Shown here: positions 54,939 through 64,000 of the stretch, piece after piece
Layout: each line of letters starts with the position of its first letter
Position numbering within the stretch: the stretch's first letter is position 1
Source: Botrimarina colliarenosi
GTDB lineage: Bacteria; Planctomycetota; Planctomycetia; Pirellulales; Lacipirellulaceae
Reading direction: 5' to 3'
DNA length: 64,000 bases
Assembly (NCBI RefSeq): GCF_007859955.1
Contig: NZ_SJPR01000004.1
Location: 186,001-250,000, forward strand
The notes under the pieces: generated by a model
Seen by the model: the letters and a program-made list of their open reading frames with translations, nothing else
What the model was told of the DNA's origin: nothing
The model's database searches: none
Translations under genes and position numbers: made by a program

Positions 54939-55782
54939 CGCGGCGTTGTCTCCCTTCTTCGAGGAGCCGCTGAATGGCGTCGCCGTCGCCGGCGTCCAGT
55001 GCGGCTGCGTAAGCTTCTAATTCTTGACCCAGCCGACGCAAGCCGTCGGCGATCGGGGCGGCGTTGGCCAGCAAGATCTCACGCCACAGTTCGGGCGACC
55101 CCGCGGCAACGCGGGTCGTGTCGGCCCAGCCGGTCGCCGCCAGGGCGAGCGCTTCAGCGGGCGTGGTGGCCGCCACCGCCGCCGCGGCAACGTGCGGCAC
55201 ATGACTGGTGAGTGCGACAAGCTGGTCATGACGTTCAGGAGACATCTCGACGACCGTCGAGCCGAGCCCCTCCCAGAACTGGCGGGCCCTACGAAGCGCC
55301 GCGGCGGGCGTCGCTGCCGAAGGGGTTAGGACCGTGACGGCGGCCTCGAACAAGTCGGCCCGCGCCGCGTCGGGCCCGCTGAGGTGCCCCCCCGCTAGCG
55401 GGTGGGCGCCGACAAACGCCAGCCCGTCGCCGTCCGTCGGCCAGTGGGCGTCGATCGCCGCGACGATCGCGGCCTTGGTGCTGCCGCCGTCGGTCACGAG
55501 GGCGTCCGGCGCGGCGTGCTGGGCCGCTTCGACGGCCATGCGTGCGATCGAGTCGACGGGAGTCGTTACGACAACAAGGTCGGCCCCGCCGCAGGCGGAC
55601 TCCAGGTCGGCGGTCGCTTCGTCGACCACGCCACAGTCGAGCACCCGCTGGACGCGGTCCGCCGATCGCACGACGCCGATGACCCGCTTCGCAAGGCCCC
55701 GCTGGCGGAGCGCCAGCGCAACGGAGCCGCCGATCAGGCCGACGCCGATCACGGCGACACGTCGGTAGGGCGGCTTGGGCAC
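54922..55782 (-). CDS. tyrA: Prephenate/arogenate dehydrogenase
   Basis: A 286-residue NAD(P)-dependent enzyme of tyrosine synthesis. The nucleotide motif GVGLIGGS is at 13-20; the substrate side shows VTDGGSTKAAIV, FVGAHPLAGG and ALTSHVPHV with catalytic His. The GTG at 55782 starts the family-like sequence. The next 15 nt upstream repeat the first five codons almost exactly (GTGCCCAAGCCGCCC and CTGCCCAAGCCGCCT), so an upstream CTG is formally possible. It leads the tyrA-purL-purQ operon. Confidence 0.92.
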   Translation of the reverse strand: MPKPPYRRVAVIGVGLIGGSVALALRQRGLAKRVIGVVRSADRVQRVLDCGVVDEATADLESACGGADLVVVTTPVDSIARMAVEAAQHAAPDALVTDGGSTKAAIVAAIDAHWPTDGDGLAFVGAHPLAGGHLSGPDAARADLFEAAVTVLTPSAATPAAALRRARQFWEGLGSTVVEMSPERHDQLVALTSHVPHVAAAAVAATTPAEALALAATGWADTTRVAAGSPELWREILLANAAPIADGLRRLGQELEAYAAALDAGDGDAIQRLLEEGRQRRDALGS

Positions 55783-56117
55783 AGGCGGCTTGGGCAGAGG
55801 AGCGGTGGCGGAAGGTGGCGGGAGAGGTCGGTCAGCCGCCGGTTATACGCGGCCGCCGCTTCGGTCGCACCGCCCCCCGCGGTCCAGGTGTTTCTGCTGC
55901 TGGGCGCTAGCAAACAAAAATCGCCAGTTGGCGCGTGCGCCCGACACGACCCAATCGTTTCAATCCGTATCACAACCCGGGTAAAACGCCGGTTTCATGA
56001 CAAGCAACCCCTGTAAAACCGTCGATGCGGATTGCCGGACGGGGTGCTTTTCCACAAGCTGTAGGTACGCGCGTGCGTTTCCGTCGTTCAACGAAGTCGC
56101 TACGAGGGTTTGCCGCC
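55783..56117. other. Divergent spacer between tyrA and the DUF1573 gene
   Basis: No gene beyond short Arg-rich frames. It holds the partial duplication of the tyrA start and presumably two divergent promoters. Nothing else was recognised. Confidence 0.6.
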
Positions 56118-57182
56118 ATGATCCGCCCCGTCCGTCGCCGTTTGGCTCTTGCCTTGCTGGCCCTCGCTACTGCTGGACCGGCGTCGGCCCAGGACTGGGC
56201 GCGGAAGATGTTCGACGAGACCGACCACGATTTCGGCGTCGTCGCCCGCGGCTCGGACACCGTCTTCAAGTTCCCCGTCAAGAATATCTACAAAGAAGAC
56301 GTCGTCCTCGAGAGCGTCCGCTCGAGCTGCGGTTGCACCTCGGCCGACCTCGAGCACCCGATCATCAAGTCCTTCGAGACCGGCTACGTCGTTGCGACGT
56401 TCAACACCCGGACCTTCACCGGTCTGCACAGCGCGACCCTCACGGTGCAGATCCGCCAACCCTACCCGGCTCAGGTCCAGGTGCGGGTCCACGGCAATAT
56501 CCGCGGCGACGTGGTTTTCGAGCCGGGCTCGGTCGATTTTGGGCAGATTGATCAGGGGACGCCGCAGGAGAAGACCGTTTCGGTCAGCTTCGCCGGCCGC
56601 AGCGGCTGGAGTATCGACGACGTCCGCTCCTCGAACGACTACCTCGAAGCCGATCTCGTCCAGCGCGAGCGGAACGGCGGCCGGGTGATCTACGACTTGA
56701 TTGTTCGCCTGCTCGATACGGCGCCGGCCGGTTACCTGAAAACACAGCTGGTGCTCGTGACCAACGACGGCGCCAATCCGCGGATCCCGCTCGAGATCTC
56801 GGCGAATGTGCGTCCCGAGCTCTCGATCGCCCCCGACACGATTGTCCTGGGGGACGTCCCACAGGGCGAAACGGTCACCAAGAAGCTGCTCGTCCGGGGC
56901 AAGCGGCCGTTCCGGATCACCGAAGTTCGCTGCGACGACGATGGCTTTGCGTTCGAGAAGAGCGACACCGAGGACATCAAGCAAATCGTGACGGTCCGCT
57001 TCACCGCCAAGGGGGACGCTCGACGGGTCAAAGTCCCCGTGACGATCGCGACCGACTTGGGCGAATCGTTCGTCGCCACGTGCGACGTCTACGCCACCAT
57101 CACGGCGGCGACCACCACGGCGATCGACGAGGGCGCCTCCGCCGCGTCGGAGCCGGCGAGCCACACGGCTCAGGCGCTGTAG
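56118..57182 (+). CDS. Secreted DUF1573 protein
   Basis: A 354-residue exported protein. A signal peptide (to ASAQD) is followed by the DUF1573 motif DFGVVARGSDTVFKFPVKN with SSCGCTSADLEHP, which carries the family's vicinal-Cys pattern CGC. Two further Ig-like (ASPM-SPD-2-type) beta domains, each opening with an FGQID or LGDVPQG turn, then follow. Such proteins are abundant in planctomycete envelopes; the function is not settled. The start at 56118 follows the signal peptide; the frame opens at 56025. Confidence 0.85.
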   Translation: MIRPVRRRLALALLALATAGPASAQDWARKMFDETDHDFGVVARGSDTVFKFPVKNIYKEDVVLESVRSSCGCTSADLEHPIIKSFETGYVVATFNTRTFTGLHSATLTVQIRQPYPAQVQVRVHGNIRGDVVFEPGSVDFGQIDQGTPQEKTVSVSFAGRSGWSIDDVRSSNDYLEADLVQRERNGGRVIYDLIVRLLDTAPAGYLKTQLVLVTNDGANPRIPLEISANVRPELSIAPDTIVLGDVPQGETVTKKLLVRGKRPFRITEVRCDDDGFAFEKSDTEDIKQIVTVRFTAKGDARRVKVPVTIATDLGESFVATCDVYATITAATTTAIDEGASAASEPASHTAQAL

Positions 57183-57264
57183 CTGCTAGCAGCGACGGGG
57201 CCGTCGGCGCCAGCGTCTGGCGATCTTGCCGGCACAGCGGCGGGCCACTAACCTCCGCCCGCCT

Positions 57265-58149
57265 ATGGTCGGAGCCTGTCAAACGCCGCGCCACCTGCTC
57301 GCCTGTTTGGTGGTGCTCTGCGCGCTCGCCACGTCGGCCGTGGGACAGGCGCCTGGCGGGGGTCCGCCGCCGATGGCGGCGCCAAACCCCGTCTTCGCGG
57401 CGCCGGCCGGCGACGCTGGTTGTGTCGGCTGCCAGACCGCCGTCCCCCCGTTCCTGAGCCCCCCCACCGAGGCGGGCGTCGGCCCCTGGCAGAGCGGCCC
57501 CGAGCCGCGGCCTTGGATCTATCGGCAGCTCGACTTGCGACACAGCTCGACCCACGGCCGGGCGATGGGCCCGGGCGAGCCGCTCCGCGGCACCAGCTGG
57601 AGTAATCGCCCCGTGGCACTCTCGCTCGACGGCGGCGCCCTGCTGATGGGCAACCGCGTCGCGGCCAATGTGCGGGCCAACAACGACCTGCTCGCCGCTG
57701 TTGGCCTCGGCTGGGACTTCGATCACTACTGGGGCGCCCAGGTCCGTGTCGCGTGGTCGAGCCCCGAGCTGCTCAACACGACCCAGACGGCGCTCGTCAC
57801 CGATAACACTCTGTTCATCAGCGACTTCAGCCTGCTGTATTACCCGTGGGGCGACTCGCGGTTGCGGCCCTACTACCGTGTGGGCGTCGGCCTGACCGAC
57901 GTCGCTTACACCAACGACTTTGGCTTGAAGCAGAACGACTCGCTCTACACGATGCCGCTGGCGGTCGGTCTGAAGTACCAGATCAACCCGAAGATCGCCT
58001 GGCGGCTGGAGTTCGCCGACAACATCGCCATCGGGCAGAATGAGACGAGCACGCTCAACAATCTGACGATCACCACCGGCCTCGAGTGGCGGCTCGGCGG
58101 CCCGCCCCCCGGGTACTGGGCCTGGGCCCCGCGTACCGGCGGCTGGTAG
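57265..58149 (+). CDS. Outer-membrane beta-barrel-like protein
   Basis: A 294-residue exported protein with a Gly/Pro-rich N-terminal linker and a C-terminal series of amphipathic beta strands ending in aromatics (GLGWDFDHYWGAQVRV, FSLLYYPWGDSRLRPYYRVGVGL, MPLAVGLKYQINPKIAWRLEF, ITTGLEWRLGG). This resembles a small eight-stranded barrel of the OmpW/OmpA type. The signal peptide (to AVGQAP) supports the ATG at 57265. It is followed after 41 nt by the protoporphyrinogen oxidase gene. Confidence 0.7.
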   Translation: MVGACQTPRHLLACLVVLCALATSAVGQAPGGGPPPMAAPNPVFAAPAGDAGCVGCQTAVPPFLSPPTEAGVGPWQSGPEPRPWIYRQLDLRHSSTHGRAMGPGEPLRGTSWSNRPVALSLDGGALLMGNRVAANVRANNDLLAAVGLGWDFDHYWGAQVRVAWSSPELLNTTQTALVTDNTLFISDFSLLYYPWGDSRLRPYYRVGVGLTDVAYTNDFGLKQNDSLYTMPLAVGLKYQINPKIAWRLEFADNIAIGQNETSTLNNLTITTGLEWRLGGPPPGYWAWAPRTGGW

Positions 58150-58190
58150 TTTGGACGGGAAGCCACCGACTCTCCCCAGCGTGCCCCTGC

Positions 58191-59624
58191 GTGCCCGATC
58201 CCGCCCCAGACCGCTCTGCGCGTGTCGCCATCCTCGGCGGCGGCATCACGGGCCTCGCCGCTGCGCTAAGGTTGCAAGAGGCGGGCGTCGATTGGCGGCT
58301 ATTTGAAGCGACGCCACGGCTCGGCGGCGTCCTCGAGACCGTCGAGCACAACGGCTACCTCGTCGAGCGGAGCGCCGACAACTTTCTGACGCGCGACCCG
58401 TGGGCGACCGACCTCTGCGAGCGGGTCGGCCTCACCGAGCAGCTGCTGCCGACTGATCCCACAAGGCGCCGAGCGCTCGTCGTCAGCCGCGGCAAGATCG
58501 AGCGTGTCCCCGAGGGATTTGTCCTCATAGCGCCGCAGCGGGCTTGGCCGGTGCTCGCCTCGCCCATCCTCAGCCTCGCCGGCAAGGCGCGACTCGCTTG
58601 CGAGGCGTTCGTGCCGACCAGCCGCGATGGCGCCGACGAGAGCGTCGCGGCGTTCGCCCGACGGCGGCTCGGCCGCGAGGCGTTCCAGCGCCTGGTGCAG
58701 CCGCTGGTGGCCGGCATCTATACCGCCGACCCCGAACGGCTCAGCATGGCGGCCACGATGCCGCAGTTCGTCCGCCAAGAACGCGAGCATGGCAGCCTCA
58801 CCCGCGCCGCCCTCCGGCGGACAACGCCAACCGACCGGACCGAGAGTGGCGCCCGTTACGGGCTGTTTGTCGCTCCGCAAGGCGGGATGCAGCAACTCGT
58901 CGAAGCGGTCGTCGCCAAGCTGCCCCAGGATCGCTTGCGAACGGGCTGCGCCGTCGAAGCGATCGCCCGGCTTCCCACCGGTTTCTGGCGGCTGACCACC
59001 GGAGCGGACGACGCGGCGCTCGGCGATTTCGACGAGCTGATTGTCACGCTACCCGCCCCGGCTGCCGGCCGGCTGCTGCGGCCGCTGGATGAGAAGTTGG
59101 GCGAAACCCTCACTGAGATCGAGTACGCCGGTTGCTCGGTCGTCTGCCTCGGCGTCGAAGCGGCTCAGATCGGCCGACCGGTTGCCGGCTTCGGCTTCGT
59201 CGTGCCGACGGTCGAGCGGCGCCGGCTCATTGCCGCCAGCTTCTCGAGCTACAAGTTCCCGGGCCGTGCGCCCGAGGGCCGGACGTTGATCCGCGTCTTT
59301 ATTGGCGGAGCGCTGCAGCCAGAACTGGCCGAACTCGACGACGATCAACTCACGCAGATCGCTTGCGAAGAACTGGCGTCGCTCGTCGGGCTCCGCGGCG
59401 CGCCCGAATTCGCCTTCACGGCGCGGTGGCCCCAACGGATGCCGCAGTACCACGTGGGACACCTCGACCGCGTCGCTACGATCGACGCCGCCGCCGAACG
59501 GCTCGGCGTCGAGCTGGCGGGCGCCGCCTACCGGGGCGTTGGCGTGCCGCAATGCGTCCACTCGGGCGAGCAAGCCGCCGAGCGGATTCTCACCCGGCTC
59601 GCCGTCGCCTCGCCTCAGAGCTGA
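58191..59624 (+). CDS. hemG: Protoporphyrinogen oxidase
   Basis: A 477-residue FAD-dependent oxidase of haem synthesis (HemY/HemG type). The dinucleotide motif GGGITG is at 16-21 and the Glu of the second strand is in FEATPRLGG. QPLVAGIYTADPERLSM, the substrate-side GLFVAPQGGMQQLVE and the C-terminal GVGVPQCVHSGEQAAERI are all typical. The frame is open from 58086, but family homology starts near RVAILGGG, so the GTG at 58191 is chosen. Its last 10 nt overlap the opposite-strand acidic-repeat gene. Confidence 0.9.
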   Translation: MPDPAPDRSARVAILGGGITGLAAALRLQEAGVDWRLFEATPRLGGVLETVEHNGYLVERSADNFLTRDPWATDLCERVGLTEQLLPTDPTRRRALVVSRGKIERVPEGFVLIAPQRAWPVLASPILSLAGKARLACEAFVPTSRDGADESVAAFARRRLGREAFQRLVQPLVAGIYTADPERLSMAATMPQFVRQEREHGSLTRAALRRTTPTDRTESGARYGLFVAPQGGMQQLVEAVVAKLPQDRLRTGCAVEAIARLPTGFWRLTTGADDAALGDFDELIVTLPAPAAGRLLRPLDEKLGETLTEIEYAGCSVVCLGVEAAQIGRPVAGFGFVVPTVERRRLIAASFSSYKFPGRAPEGRTLIRVFIGGALQPELAELDDDQLTQIACEELASLVGLRGAPEFAFTARWPQRMPQYHVGHLDRVATIDAAAERLGVELAGAAYRGVGVPQCVHSGEQAAERILTRLAVASPQS

Positions 59625-61201
59625 GCGGTGCGGAGCGTCAGGACGTTCTTGGCCGGAGCGTTCTCAGAGCGGGCTTGCTTCGGCTCGGCTGCCTTTCGGC
59701 CGCCGCGGGCGATCATCGCATCGCTCGCCTGGCTCTGGGCGAGCGACTGACGGCTGACGAACACGAGGTCGGCTTGGCTGAGTCGCGACAGCGGCACCGA
59801 GGCGAAACCGCCCCCCTGCTTGGCGAGACGGATGGCGCCGTCGTCGATCGCGATCAGGCGGCCGATCGTCGAGAAGCGGCCGGAATTATCGACCCATGTC
59901 CGATCGCGAGAGCTCTCAACCCCGCCCGGCTCCCGGAGGATGGCGCCAAAGCTACCGAACAGGTCGCCGAAGTCGTCCTCTTCCGTCGCAGGGGCCTCCT
60001 CCTCGGCGGGCGCCTCTTCCATCGGCGCCTCGTCGGCCGCTGGCTCGTCGGCGGCGGGCTCTTCGCCAAACAAGTCGTCGGCAGGCTCCTCGGCCATCGG
60101 CTCCTCACCGAACAGGTCGTCAGCAGGCGCCTCGGCGGCGGGTTCATCGCCAAACAGGTCGTCGGCGGGCTCCTCAGCCATCGGTTCGTCACCAAACAGA
60201 TCGTCAGCGGGCGCTTCGGCAGCGGGCTCGTCGCCAAACAAGTCGTCGGCCGGCTCCTCGGCCATCGGCTCTTCGCCGAACAGGTCGTCAGCGGGCGCCT
60301 CGACGGCTGGCTCGTCGTTGGCGGGCTCATCGTTGGCGGGCTCGTCGCCGAAAAGGTCGGTAGGCTCCTCGCTCATCGGCTCATCGGCTGCCGGAGCGTC
60401 GCCAAACAGGTCGTCGGCCGGCTGGTCGGCGGCGGGTTCTTCCATGGGCTCGCCGAACAGGTCGTCTGCCGGGGCCGGCTGCTCGTCGATCTCGGGCTCG
60501 TCGGCCATGGGCTCGTCGGCCACCGGGTCTTCGCCGAAGAGGTCCGCAGGCTCTTCGACAGCCGGCTCGTTGAACAAGTCATCGGCCGGGACGGGCTCCG
60601 CGGCGGGTTCTTCGGCGGGCTCTTCGGCCGGTGGGCTGAAGAGGTCGTCTTCGGGCGGGATCGGCGCCGGGGCCGGTTCGTCCATCGGCTCGGCGTCTTC
60701 CATCGGCTCCGCGGCGTCCATCGGCTCGTCGACGGGCTCCTCGAAGCCGGCGTTCCAGTCGTTGCTCGGCGGCTCGTTCGGGACCGGCGCGGGGGTCGGC
60801 GTGTCGCTGCGGAAGCCCTGTCCAAAGGGCTGGACGGGAGCCAGCTCAGCGCCGTCCTCTTCGACGACCATCGGTTCCTGCGGAACGGCTGGGGTCGGCT
60901 GCGGCGACGGGTGCTCGTAAACCTCAACGGAGGTCGAGCTGCTCGTCTCACCTTCGCAGCCACAGTCGCTCGCCACCGGGGAGGTCGGCGCCATGGCCTC
61001 GCCGCAGCACGGATCGCACGAGACGGGCTCCATCACGCACCCGCAATCAACCGGCGGTGGGCAGCACGGCTCGGGGCAGCATTCGACCCATTCGGTCGGC
61101 GGCGTCCAGCACGAGCGGAGCCAACGGCCCGCCGCGGCGGTGTCTAGGGCGAGCAGCACGGCGAGCGACGCCGACAGGTAGCGGAAGGCGGTCTTCTTCA
61201 T
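59615..61201 (-). CDS. Secreted Cys-rich, acidic DLF-repeat protein with SHD1 domain
   Basis: A 528-residue exported protein in three parts. After a signal peptide (to AAAG), residues 31-82 contain 12 cysteines in CC, CxC and CxxCC groups. Residues about 185-415 are a very acidic Ala/Pro/Glu/Asp array with about 13 copies of DLF, usually ADDLFG(D/E)EP. Residues 430-485 are an SHD1 (SLA1 homology 1) domain: RTWVDNSGRF, GRLIAIDDGAIRL and VPLSRLSQADL. A basic tail ends the protein. SHD1 domains occur in planctomycetes, often on secreted proteins; their bacterial partners are unknown. Confidence 0.85.
   Translation of the reverse strand: MKKTAFRYLSASLAVLLALDTAAAGRWLRSCWTPPTEWVECCPEPCCPPPVDCGCVMEPVSCDPCCGEAMAPTSPVASDCGCEGETSSSTSVEVYEHPSPQPTPAVPQEPMVVEEDGAELAPVQPFGQGFRSDTPTPAPVPNEPPSNDWNAGFEEPVDEPMDAAEPMEDAEPMDEPAPAPIPPEDDLFSPPAEEPAEEPAAEPVPADDLFNEPAVEEPADLFGEDPVADEPMADEPEIDEQPAPADDLFGEPMEEPAADQPADDLFGDAPAADEPMSEEPTDLFGDEPANDEPANDEPAVEAPADDLFGEEPMAEEPADDLFGDEPAAEAPADDLFGDEPMAEEPADDLFGDEPAAEAPADDLFGEEPMAEEPADDLFGEEPAADEPAADEAPMEEAPAEEEAPATEEDDFGDLFGSFGAILREPGGVESSRDRTWVDNSGRFSTIGRLIAIDDGAIRLAKQGGGFASVPLSRLSQADLVFVSRQSLAQSQASDAMIARGGRKAAEPKQARSENAPAKNVLTLRTAQL
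60041..60292 (-). repeat. 42-bp tandem repeats (ADDLFG unit), alternating in pairs
   Basis: Five full 14-residue units at residues 304-373 plus a partial sixth. Two types alternate, ending MAEEP and AAEAP, giving an 84-bp higher-order period. This implies recent unit duplication within the gene; degenerate older copies lie upstream in the coding sequence (residues 185-300). Confidence 0.9.
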
Positions 61202-61345
61202 CGTTCCGGTGCGTTTCAGGCGCGCCCGCTGGCGCGACGGCTATCCCGGCCGCCGGGGCGGTCGGGGCGTTAGGCGAGACTATGCATCCTAGCTAGGGAT
61301 ACGGACGCCAGCAACAAACAGCGGCCCACGTCCCCCGGGGAACGG

Positions 61346-62176
61346 TCACAGCCCCAGGGGGGGGAATTCCGCGAAGTACTTCGACGTGAGGTAAGCCGAC
61401 GTCTCCTGCGACTTGCGTCGCACCAACTCGGTTCGTTTGCTGACCTCGGCCTCGGTCTGGGCCCAGAGCTCCGCCCCCGAGACCGAGCGGCCCCCGACGG
61501 GCTGGCGGGTCTTCAGTTCGAGGGCGGTTTGCAGTTGTTCGGCGCTGTGGGTGAACCACTCGGAAACCCGTACGCCAGTGGCGATCGCCTCCGGATCGAC
61601 CCCCTCGACGTCGAGCAGGCTGGTCGCTTCGTGACCGTACTCCATCGAGCGCCGGCGGACCGCCAGGGCCCGCGGCTGCTGCTCGGTGCCGGCGTAGGGC
61701 TCCACCAAGTTCTGGATGGCGGTCACCTCGAAGACGATCCGCGAGAGTTTCTGCCAGTAAACGTGTGTCCGGTCGCGGACGGCGACATCGGCGGGCGTCA
61801 GCGAGGTTGACTCGTCGACCGACGCGGGCGTCTCGTCAACGCCGCCCGACAGACGAGCCACCTCGAAACGGAGTTCCTCAAGCTTGGCGTTCAGCCGCGA
61901 CTGTTCAGCGGCACGCGCCTCGGCCGGGTCGGGACAATCGCCGTCGGGGCAGTCGGGGTTGGCGGGGCGCCACTCGGCAGGGATCTGATCGAGCATCTCG
62001 GTCTCATTGAGCGCCTGGTAGGCGGCCCCGTTGAGATCGACATTGAAATACTGCGCGCCGATCCACAGGCCCCCGGCGACACCGACCAAGCAGCCGAGCG
62101 TCTCGAAGTACGACAACCCGCGGCGGTTCTTGCGAACCGGGGCGGAGGACGGGAAAGACAAAGACGGGGTCGACAT
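61346..62176 (-). CDS. Membrane-anchored helical protein of unknown function
   Basis: A 276-residue protein. A basic N-terminus (VRKNRRG) precedes one transmembrane helix (LGCLVGVAGGLWIGAQYF), a short Asp/Cys/Pro-rich stretch and a long helical, charged domain (RLNAKLEELRFEVARLSGG; LVRRKSQETSAYLTSKYF). It is likely a type II membrane protein with most of its mass outside the cytoplasm. No family recognised. It sits between the SHD1 gene and typA, all on the minus strand. Confidence 0.7.
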   Translation of the reverse strand: MSTPSLSFPSSAPVRKNRRGLSYFETLGCLVGVAGGLWIGAQYFNVDLNGAAYQALNETEMLDQIPAEWRPANPDCPDGDCPDPAEARAAEQSRLNAKLEELRFEVARLSGGVDETPASVDESTSLTPADVAVRDRTHVYWQKLSRIVFEVTAIQNLVEPYAGTEQQPRALAVRRRSMEYGHEATSLLDVEGVDPEAIATGVRVSEWFTHSAEQLQTALELKTRQPVGGRSVSGAELWAQTEAEVSKRTELVRRKSQETSAYLTSKYFAEFPPLGL

Positions 62177-62304
62177 GGGCGGGCCTCTGCACGGCGGGCA
62201 TGGCGTGCGGCGTAGGCGGCCGCAGCGCTTCCGCGCAAGGCTAGCTCACGCCCAAGCGTCTCTCGGTGCGAACCCGCAGAAGCCCGTTGTAACGGCTGCG
62301 CCGG

Positions 62305-64000
62305 TTACGCGGTCGTCACCGCAGCGGCTCGGCGCGACTCGCGGCGCCGCGAGGACTCATTGAGGATGACTTTCCGCATCCGGATAGAAGTCGGGGTCAC
62401 CTCGACCAGCTCGTCGTCGTCGATGTACTCCAGGCACGCTTCGAGCGACATATCGCGGGGCGGCCGGACCTGCGAATTGTCGTCCTTGCCGGAGGCCCGC
62501 ATGTTGGTGAGCTTTTTGCCCTTGACGACGTTCACGACGATGTCGTCGGACTTGCAGTTCTCGCCGACAATCTGGCCCTCGTAGACCTGATCGCCGGGAC
62601 GGACGAAGAAGACGCCCCGGTCGTCGAGGGCGTCCATCGCGTAGGCGGTGGCTTGGCCCGGCTCGCTGGCGATCATCACGCCGTTGGCGCGGAGCGTCAC
62701 GGAGCCACGCGGCGGCTCGAAACCGAGCACCGTATGGTGCACCACGGCGTTCCCCTGGGTCGCGGCCAAGAGGCGGGTCCGCAGCCCGATCAGGGAGCGG
62801 GAGGGGATTGAAAACTCGAGGTGGGTGAACGACGCCCCGCTGGTCTTTTTGCCCATCTTGAGCACTTGCGCCCGGCGGTCGCCGACCAGTGACATGACGG
62901 CGTTCTCGAACTCCTCGGGCACGTCGACGACGAGCAACTCGACCGGCTCGAGCCGTTTGCCGTCCTCGAACTTCGAAACGACCTGTGGCTTGCCGACGCA
63001 GAGCTCGAAGCCTTCCCGCCGGAAGTTCTCAATCAGAATGCCCAGGTGCATCAATCCGCGTCCCGCGACGCGGTACTGCTCCATGGTGTCGCCCGGTGAG
63101 ACGCGGAGGGCGACGTCCGAACGGAGCTCGCGCTCCAGACGCTCGCCGATCTTGCGGCTGGTGACGTGGTCCCCTTCCTTGCCGGCGAAGGGGCCGTCGT
63201 TGACCCGGAACATCATGTGGAGCGTCGGCTCGTCGATGGTCACCGCCGCGGCGACGCGGGGCGCCTCGGGGGCGGCGACCGTGTAGCCCATCCCAATCGG
63301 GTCGAGGCCGACAATCGCGCACAAGTCGCCGCACTCGACCCGTTCGGCCTGGACCTTTCCGAGTCCGTCGAACGTGAAGAGCTGCCCGATCTGCTGCTGG
63401 GTGATGTCGCCGTCACGGTTGAGCACGGCGACACGCTGTCGGTCGACCACCGCTCCGGCCAGGACGCGGCCGACGGCGATCCGACCGACATAGTCGGAGT
63501 AGTCGATCGTGGTGATGAGCACTTGGGTCGGCTCGTCGGGCTCGCCACGCGGCGCCGGAACCTCGGTGACGATTTTCTCAAGCAGCGCCCGCATGTCGGC
63601 CGGCCGCTCGTCGGGCCGCAGGCCGGCGTAGCCCTGCTTGGCGGAGGCGAACACCACCGGGAAGTCGAGCACGTGGTCGTCGGCGCCCAGGTCCACCAAC
63701 AAGTCGAAGATCTCGGTGACCACCTCGTCCGGTCGGGCGTCGGGGCGGTCGATTTTGTTGACCACGATGATCGGCTGCAGACCCTGTGCGAGGGCCTTCT
63801 GTAGAACGAATCGAGTTTGCGGCATCGGGCCGTCGAAGGCGTCGACCACCAGCAGGGCGCCGTCGGCCATCATCAGCACCCGCTCGACTTCGCCGCCGAA
63901 GTCGGCGTGGCCCGGGGTGTCGATCAGATTGATCCGGTACCGATCCCCGGCGAGCGACTCGTAGCCGATCGCGCAGTTTTTGCTGAAGATCGTGATGCCC
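62305..64000 (-). CDS. typA: Translational GTPase TypA/BipA (5' end beyond window)
   Basis: The 564 C-terminal residues of a TypA/BipA GTPase, a ribosome-associated stress and assembly factor. The visible part begins within [13 protein letters not shown] (switch I) and carries G3 [12 protein letters not shown] and G4 VNKID. Domain II ([12 protein letters not shown]), domain III ([20 protein letters not shown]) and the BipA-specific C-terminal domain ([29 protein letters not shown]-like) follow. The first 60-70 residues with the P-loop are outside the window. The frame is intact to the edge. Confidence 0.96.
   Translation of the reverse strand, partial: GITIFSKNCAIGYESLAGDRYRINLIDTPGHADFGGEVERVLMMADGALLVVDAFDGPMPQTRFVLQKALAQGLQPIIVVNKIDRPDARPDEVVTEIFDLLVDLGADDHVLDFPVVFASAKQGYAGLRPDERPADMRALLEKIVTEVPAPRGEPDEPTQVLITTIDYSDYVGRIAVGRVLAGAVVDRQRVAVLNRDGDITQQQIGQLFTFDGLGKVQAERVECGDLCAIVGLDPIGMGYTVAAPEAPRVAAAVTIDEPTLHMMFRVNDGPFAGKEGDHVTSRKIGERLERELRSDVALRVSPGDTMEQYRVAGRGLMHLGILIENFRREGFELCVGKPQVVSKFEDGKRLEPVELLVVDVPEEFENAVMSLVGDRRAQVLKMGKKTSGASFTHLEFSIPSRSLIGLRTRLLAATQGNAVVHHTVLGFEPPRGSVTLRANGVMIASEPGQATAYAMDALDDRGVFFVRPGDQVYEGQIVGENCKSDDIVVNVVKGKKLTNMRASGKDDNSQVRPPRDMSLEACLEYIDDDELVEVTPTSIRMRKVILNESSRRRESRRAAAVTTA

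Noticed and set aside
59132-61147. A 671-codon open frame on the plus strand opposite the acidic-repeat gene
   Set aside because: It is the mirror of a codon-biased repeat array (Ala/Asp/Glu/Pro codons give stop-free antisense). It overlaps hemG on the same strand in another frame and has no recognisable domain.

Overview
The window reads as chromosomal DNA of a high-GC planctomycete, most likely of the order Pirellulales (Lacipirellulaceae-like). This is an inference from gene content. Five secreted proteins end in PEP-CTERM sorting tails, two of them with dockerin-like Ca-binding repeats. There is a bacterial SHD1-domain protein, a secreted-type membrane pyrophosphatase, a PurL with PurS-like domains fused to its N-terminus, DUF1573 and CehA/McbA-like secreted proteins, and many palindromic intergenic repeats. 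No rRNA, IS element, prophage or CRISPR array was seen.

Layout. Bases 1-6200 are a minus-strand housekeeping cluster: DnaJ/CbpA, a small membrane protein, rnpA, yidD, a FlgI-like lipoprotein with HEAT-like repeats, and smc (cut by the left edge). Bases 6.3-23 kb are mixed accessory and metabolic genes: a CehA-like secreted protein, a lipase, a VapBC-type toxin-antitoxin pair, a SUI1 factor, a dienelactone hydrolase, a GH13 amylase, ComM/YifB, an MFS transporter, tRNA-Ala, a UPF0104 membrane protein, a PQQ-type sugar dehydrogenase, a possible toxin-fold/zinc-ribbon pair, and a DUF362/terpenoid-cyclase-like pair.

Bases 23.6-36.8 kb hold a complete-looking Tad (tight adherence) pilus locus: flp, tadV, cpaB, secretin, cpaE, tadA, tadB, tadC, a small secreted protein and a TPR protein. 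A PEP-CTERM beta-propeller gene on the opposite strand interrupts it. The flp leader contains a convincing c-di-GMP-I (GEMM) riboswitch, so pilin expression is probably tied directly to the second messenger of sessile life. The pilin gene encodes only 58 residues and is easily missed.

Bases 36.8-64 kb hold central metabolism and information genes: ppc, tRNA-Ser, hppA, holB with a Ser/Thr kinase fused to a pseudo-receiver, a tyrA-purL-purQ operon, protoporphyrinogen oxidase, and typA/bipA (its 5' end lies beyond the right edge). Several large secreted proteins are interspersed. The most unusual has 12 N-terminal cysteines, an acidic array of DLF-containing repeats and a C-terminal SHD1 domain.

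Many starts are GTG or TTG. Long antisense open frames are common because of the GC content and were treated as shadows.
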